This document shows, piece by piece, positions 63,231-64,000 of a DNA stretch of 64,000 bases. The position numbers and the translations under genes were made by a program. Source of the DNA: Desulfovulcanus ferrireducens (GTDB lineage: Bacteria; Desulfobacterota; Desulfovibrionia; Desulfovibrionales; Desulfonatronovibrionaceae); contig NZ_JAGUQP010000001.1 in the NCBI RefSeq assembly GCF_018704065.1, positions 62,001-126,000 on the forward strand. Reading direction: 5' to 3'. Numbering within the stretch: the stretch's first letter is position 1; each line of letters starts with the position of its first letter. A model generated the notes under the pieces. It was not told where the DNA came from. It searched no databases and worked only from the letters and a program-made list of their open reading frames with translations.

Positions 63231-63385
63231 ACCTAAGTTTAGCGATTTTCACTCAATGGGTGATGAGATTGCCACGGGCAGCTTTGCTGCCCTCGCAATG
63301 ACGATCTCGCTCCTGTCATTGCGAGTGGAACAAAGTGTAGCGAAGCAATCTCAAAGTTTGAACTGCAAAAAAATCGCACAATTTA
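63231..63385. repeat. family C element, copy 4, inserted in family A
   Basis: It starts ACCTAAGTTTAGCG, passes through TGAGATTGCCACGGGCAGC and GAAGCAATCTCAAAG, and ends CACAATTTA. AATTAT lies on both sides (63225-63230, 63386-63391), a likely 6-bp target duplication. In copy 1 of family A the site reads ATTATCGATAG without it. Confidence 0.8.
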
Positions 63386-63531
63386 AATTATAGATAGTTA
63401 TGGTAAGTCTCGCAAAATATTTAGCCCATTTCTCCCGATGCTCTGTTTTTTCGCAAGCTTCCCTAAGATGGGTTACCCAAGCCGTTTGTAATGCATTTCA
63501 GAAACCAAGACTTTCAATCAGCGGTTAAAAT

Positions 63532-63658
63532 GATGCGCCTGCAAAAAGGGACTTTTTGCAGGCAATGTTGAATTTTGAATTATGAATGTTGAATTATTTA
63601 AATGGGTTATATGATATTTTTGCCAAAATTGTAAATTTTTAATGTTGGCAGTTGCATC
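63532..63658. repeat. family B element, copy 3, inserted in family A (127 bp)
   Basis: It starts GATGCGCCTGC and ends GCAGTTGCATC, with an exact 7-bp repeat TTAAAAT on both sides (63525-63531, 63659-63665). It is nearly identical to the copy at 36239 over its first 70 bases. The empty site is visible in other family A copies as CTAAAATGGGG. Confidence 0.92.
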
Positions 63659-63807
63659 TTAAAATTGGGTTTGGCCACAGACTCTGTAGTGAAGATGTTT
63701 GGGTAAAGCTATAAGCTTTAGTTTGGGGAAAGTATCTAACAATAACAAAAATATAGTAATCTAAAATTTTAATTTTAAAATTTTTCTCAAAATTTAATTT
63801 TCATGTA

Positions 63808-63835
63808 AAAAGGCAGGACTTCTGCCCTGCCTTTT
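63808..63835 (-). terminator. terminator of the TRAP transporter gene
   Basis: AAAAGGCAGG and CCTGCCTTTT form a 10-bp stem with an 8-nt loop. On the minus strand it runs into TTTTTACATG. It lies about 75 bases past the stop of the partial gene at the window end. Confidence 0.75.
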
Positions 63836-63911
63836 CAACGATGACGTCCCATTTATTAATAAAACTGCTCTAATTTTAAGTTTAGAGTTCAATTGGTCGT
63901 CTGTTAAAAAA

Positions 63912-64000
63912 TTATCGGATCATTTTTTGCGGTAAATAAAAAACTACCTCCGGGAAAACTGTAATCAAGATAACCATTAAAATCATAATTATAAAAAATG
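63912..64000 (-). CDS. TRAP transporter large permease, C-terminal end (cut by window edge)
   Basis: The reverse strand carries the last 28 codons of a membrane protein ending MVILITVFPEVVFYLPQKMIR and a TAA stop. A final hydrophobic helix with a Pro-Glu turn and LP before a short basic tail is the typical C-terminus of DctM-type TRAP permeases. The rest lies beyond the window. The call rests on this short piece only. Confidence 0.55.
   Translation of the reverse strand, partial: FFIIMILMVILITVFPEVVFYLPQKMIR

Larger units (their letters stand above)
63075..63684. repeat. family A element, copy 7, with two other repeats inserted (610 bp)
   Basis: The ends GAGTTTGTGGCTGAAAC and TTTGGCCACAGACTC match family A, and the parts outside the insertions match copy 1 in order and orientation. 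Removing a family C copy (63231-63385) and a family B copy (63532-63658) with their target duplications leaves about 315 bases, the normal length. The flanks TTAT and TGTA do not match, so any original duplication is lost. Confidence 0.88.

Overview
The window looks like chromosome from a strictly anaerobic sulfate-reducer-type bacterium of the Desulfobacterota (former Deltaproteobacteria), most like the Desulfovibrionales. This rests on gene content: an orange-protein (ORP) cluster with paired MinD-type ATPases and an Mrp-NifX fusion, indolepyruvate:ferredoxin oxidoreductase, a CcmE with Cys instead of the heme-binding His, a PxxKW cysteine-rich protein and two apparent selenoproteins. The DNA is fairly AT-rich, and no genus can be named from it.

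Layout. 1-4000: end of an ABC transporter (permease and binding protein), two unrecognised small genes in a low-GC stretch, and a ferritin-like protein. 4564-4771: a tRNA-Gln/tRNA-Glu pair with promoter and terminator. 5487-10886: the ORP cluster, behind a strong sigma-54 promoter and a tandem 17-bp repeat that may be an activator site. 11192-16097: a TPR membrane protein, iorA, iorB and a GAF/AAA+/Fis sigma-54 activator. 16408-21401 (minus): thiamine-binding protein, type IV pilin, cysteine desulfurase, two glycosyltransferases and GmhB, suggesting LPS work. 21623-28679: a CNNM/CorC-type protein, then cytochrome c maturation genes ccmE, F, A, B, C, D and a TPR protein. 29203-34428: branched-chain amino acid ABC transporter, with livH frameshifted. 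34580-41167: guaB, guaA, tatB, tatC, hisB, a lipoprotein and hisA. 41302-45819: two unrecognised minus-strand genes, a selenocysteine-containing HesB/IscA-like protein, the PxxKW protein and an M20 peptidase. 45920-55154: mnmG, an Mla-type lipid transporter with a degenerate ATPase, a lipoprotein, a PilZ protein, corC and lnt. 55265-61538: prfB with programmed frameshift, a diguanylate cyclase, a MinD/FlhG-like ATPase, HU, a secreted protein with an in-frame UGA in a Cys-Pro-Thr-UGA motif, dapF and dapA. 61647-64000 (minus): MgtC, PyrR and the end of a TRAP transporter.

The most interesting signals are the two UGA-containing genes. In each, one TGA interrupts an otherwise intact frame at a redox-type position and a stem-loop begins 16-19 nt later. 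The HesB-like one matches a selenoprotein class I recall. The secreted CPTU protein, just upstream of dapF, I cannot place. The same window carries prfB, whose own UGA is bypassed by frameshifting.

The intergenic DNA holds three families of short repeats without transposase. Family A (about 315 bp, long palindrome, ends GAGYCTGTGG) has seven copies, at least four with exact 4-bp target duplications. Family B (127-131 bp, ends GATGC/GCATC) has three copies with 6-7-bp duplications. Family C (about 150 bp, REP-like) has four copies. At 63075-63684 a B and a C copy are inserted inside an A copy, which gives the relative order of insertion.
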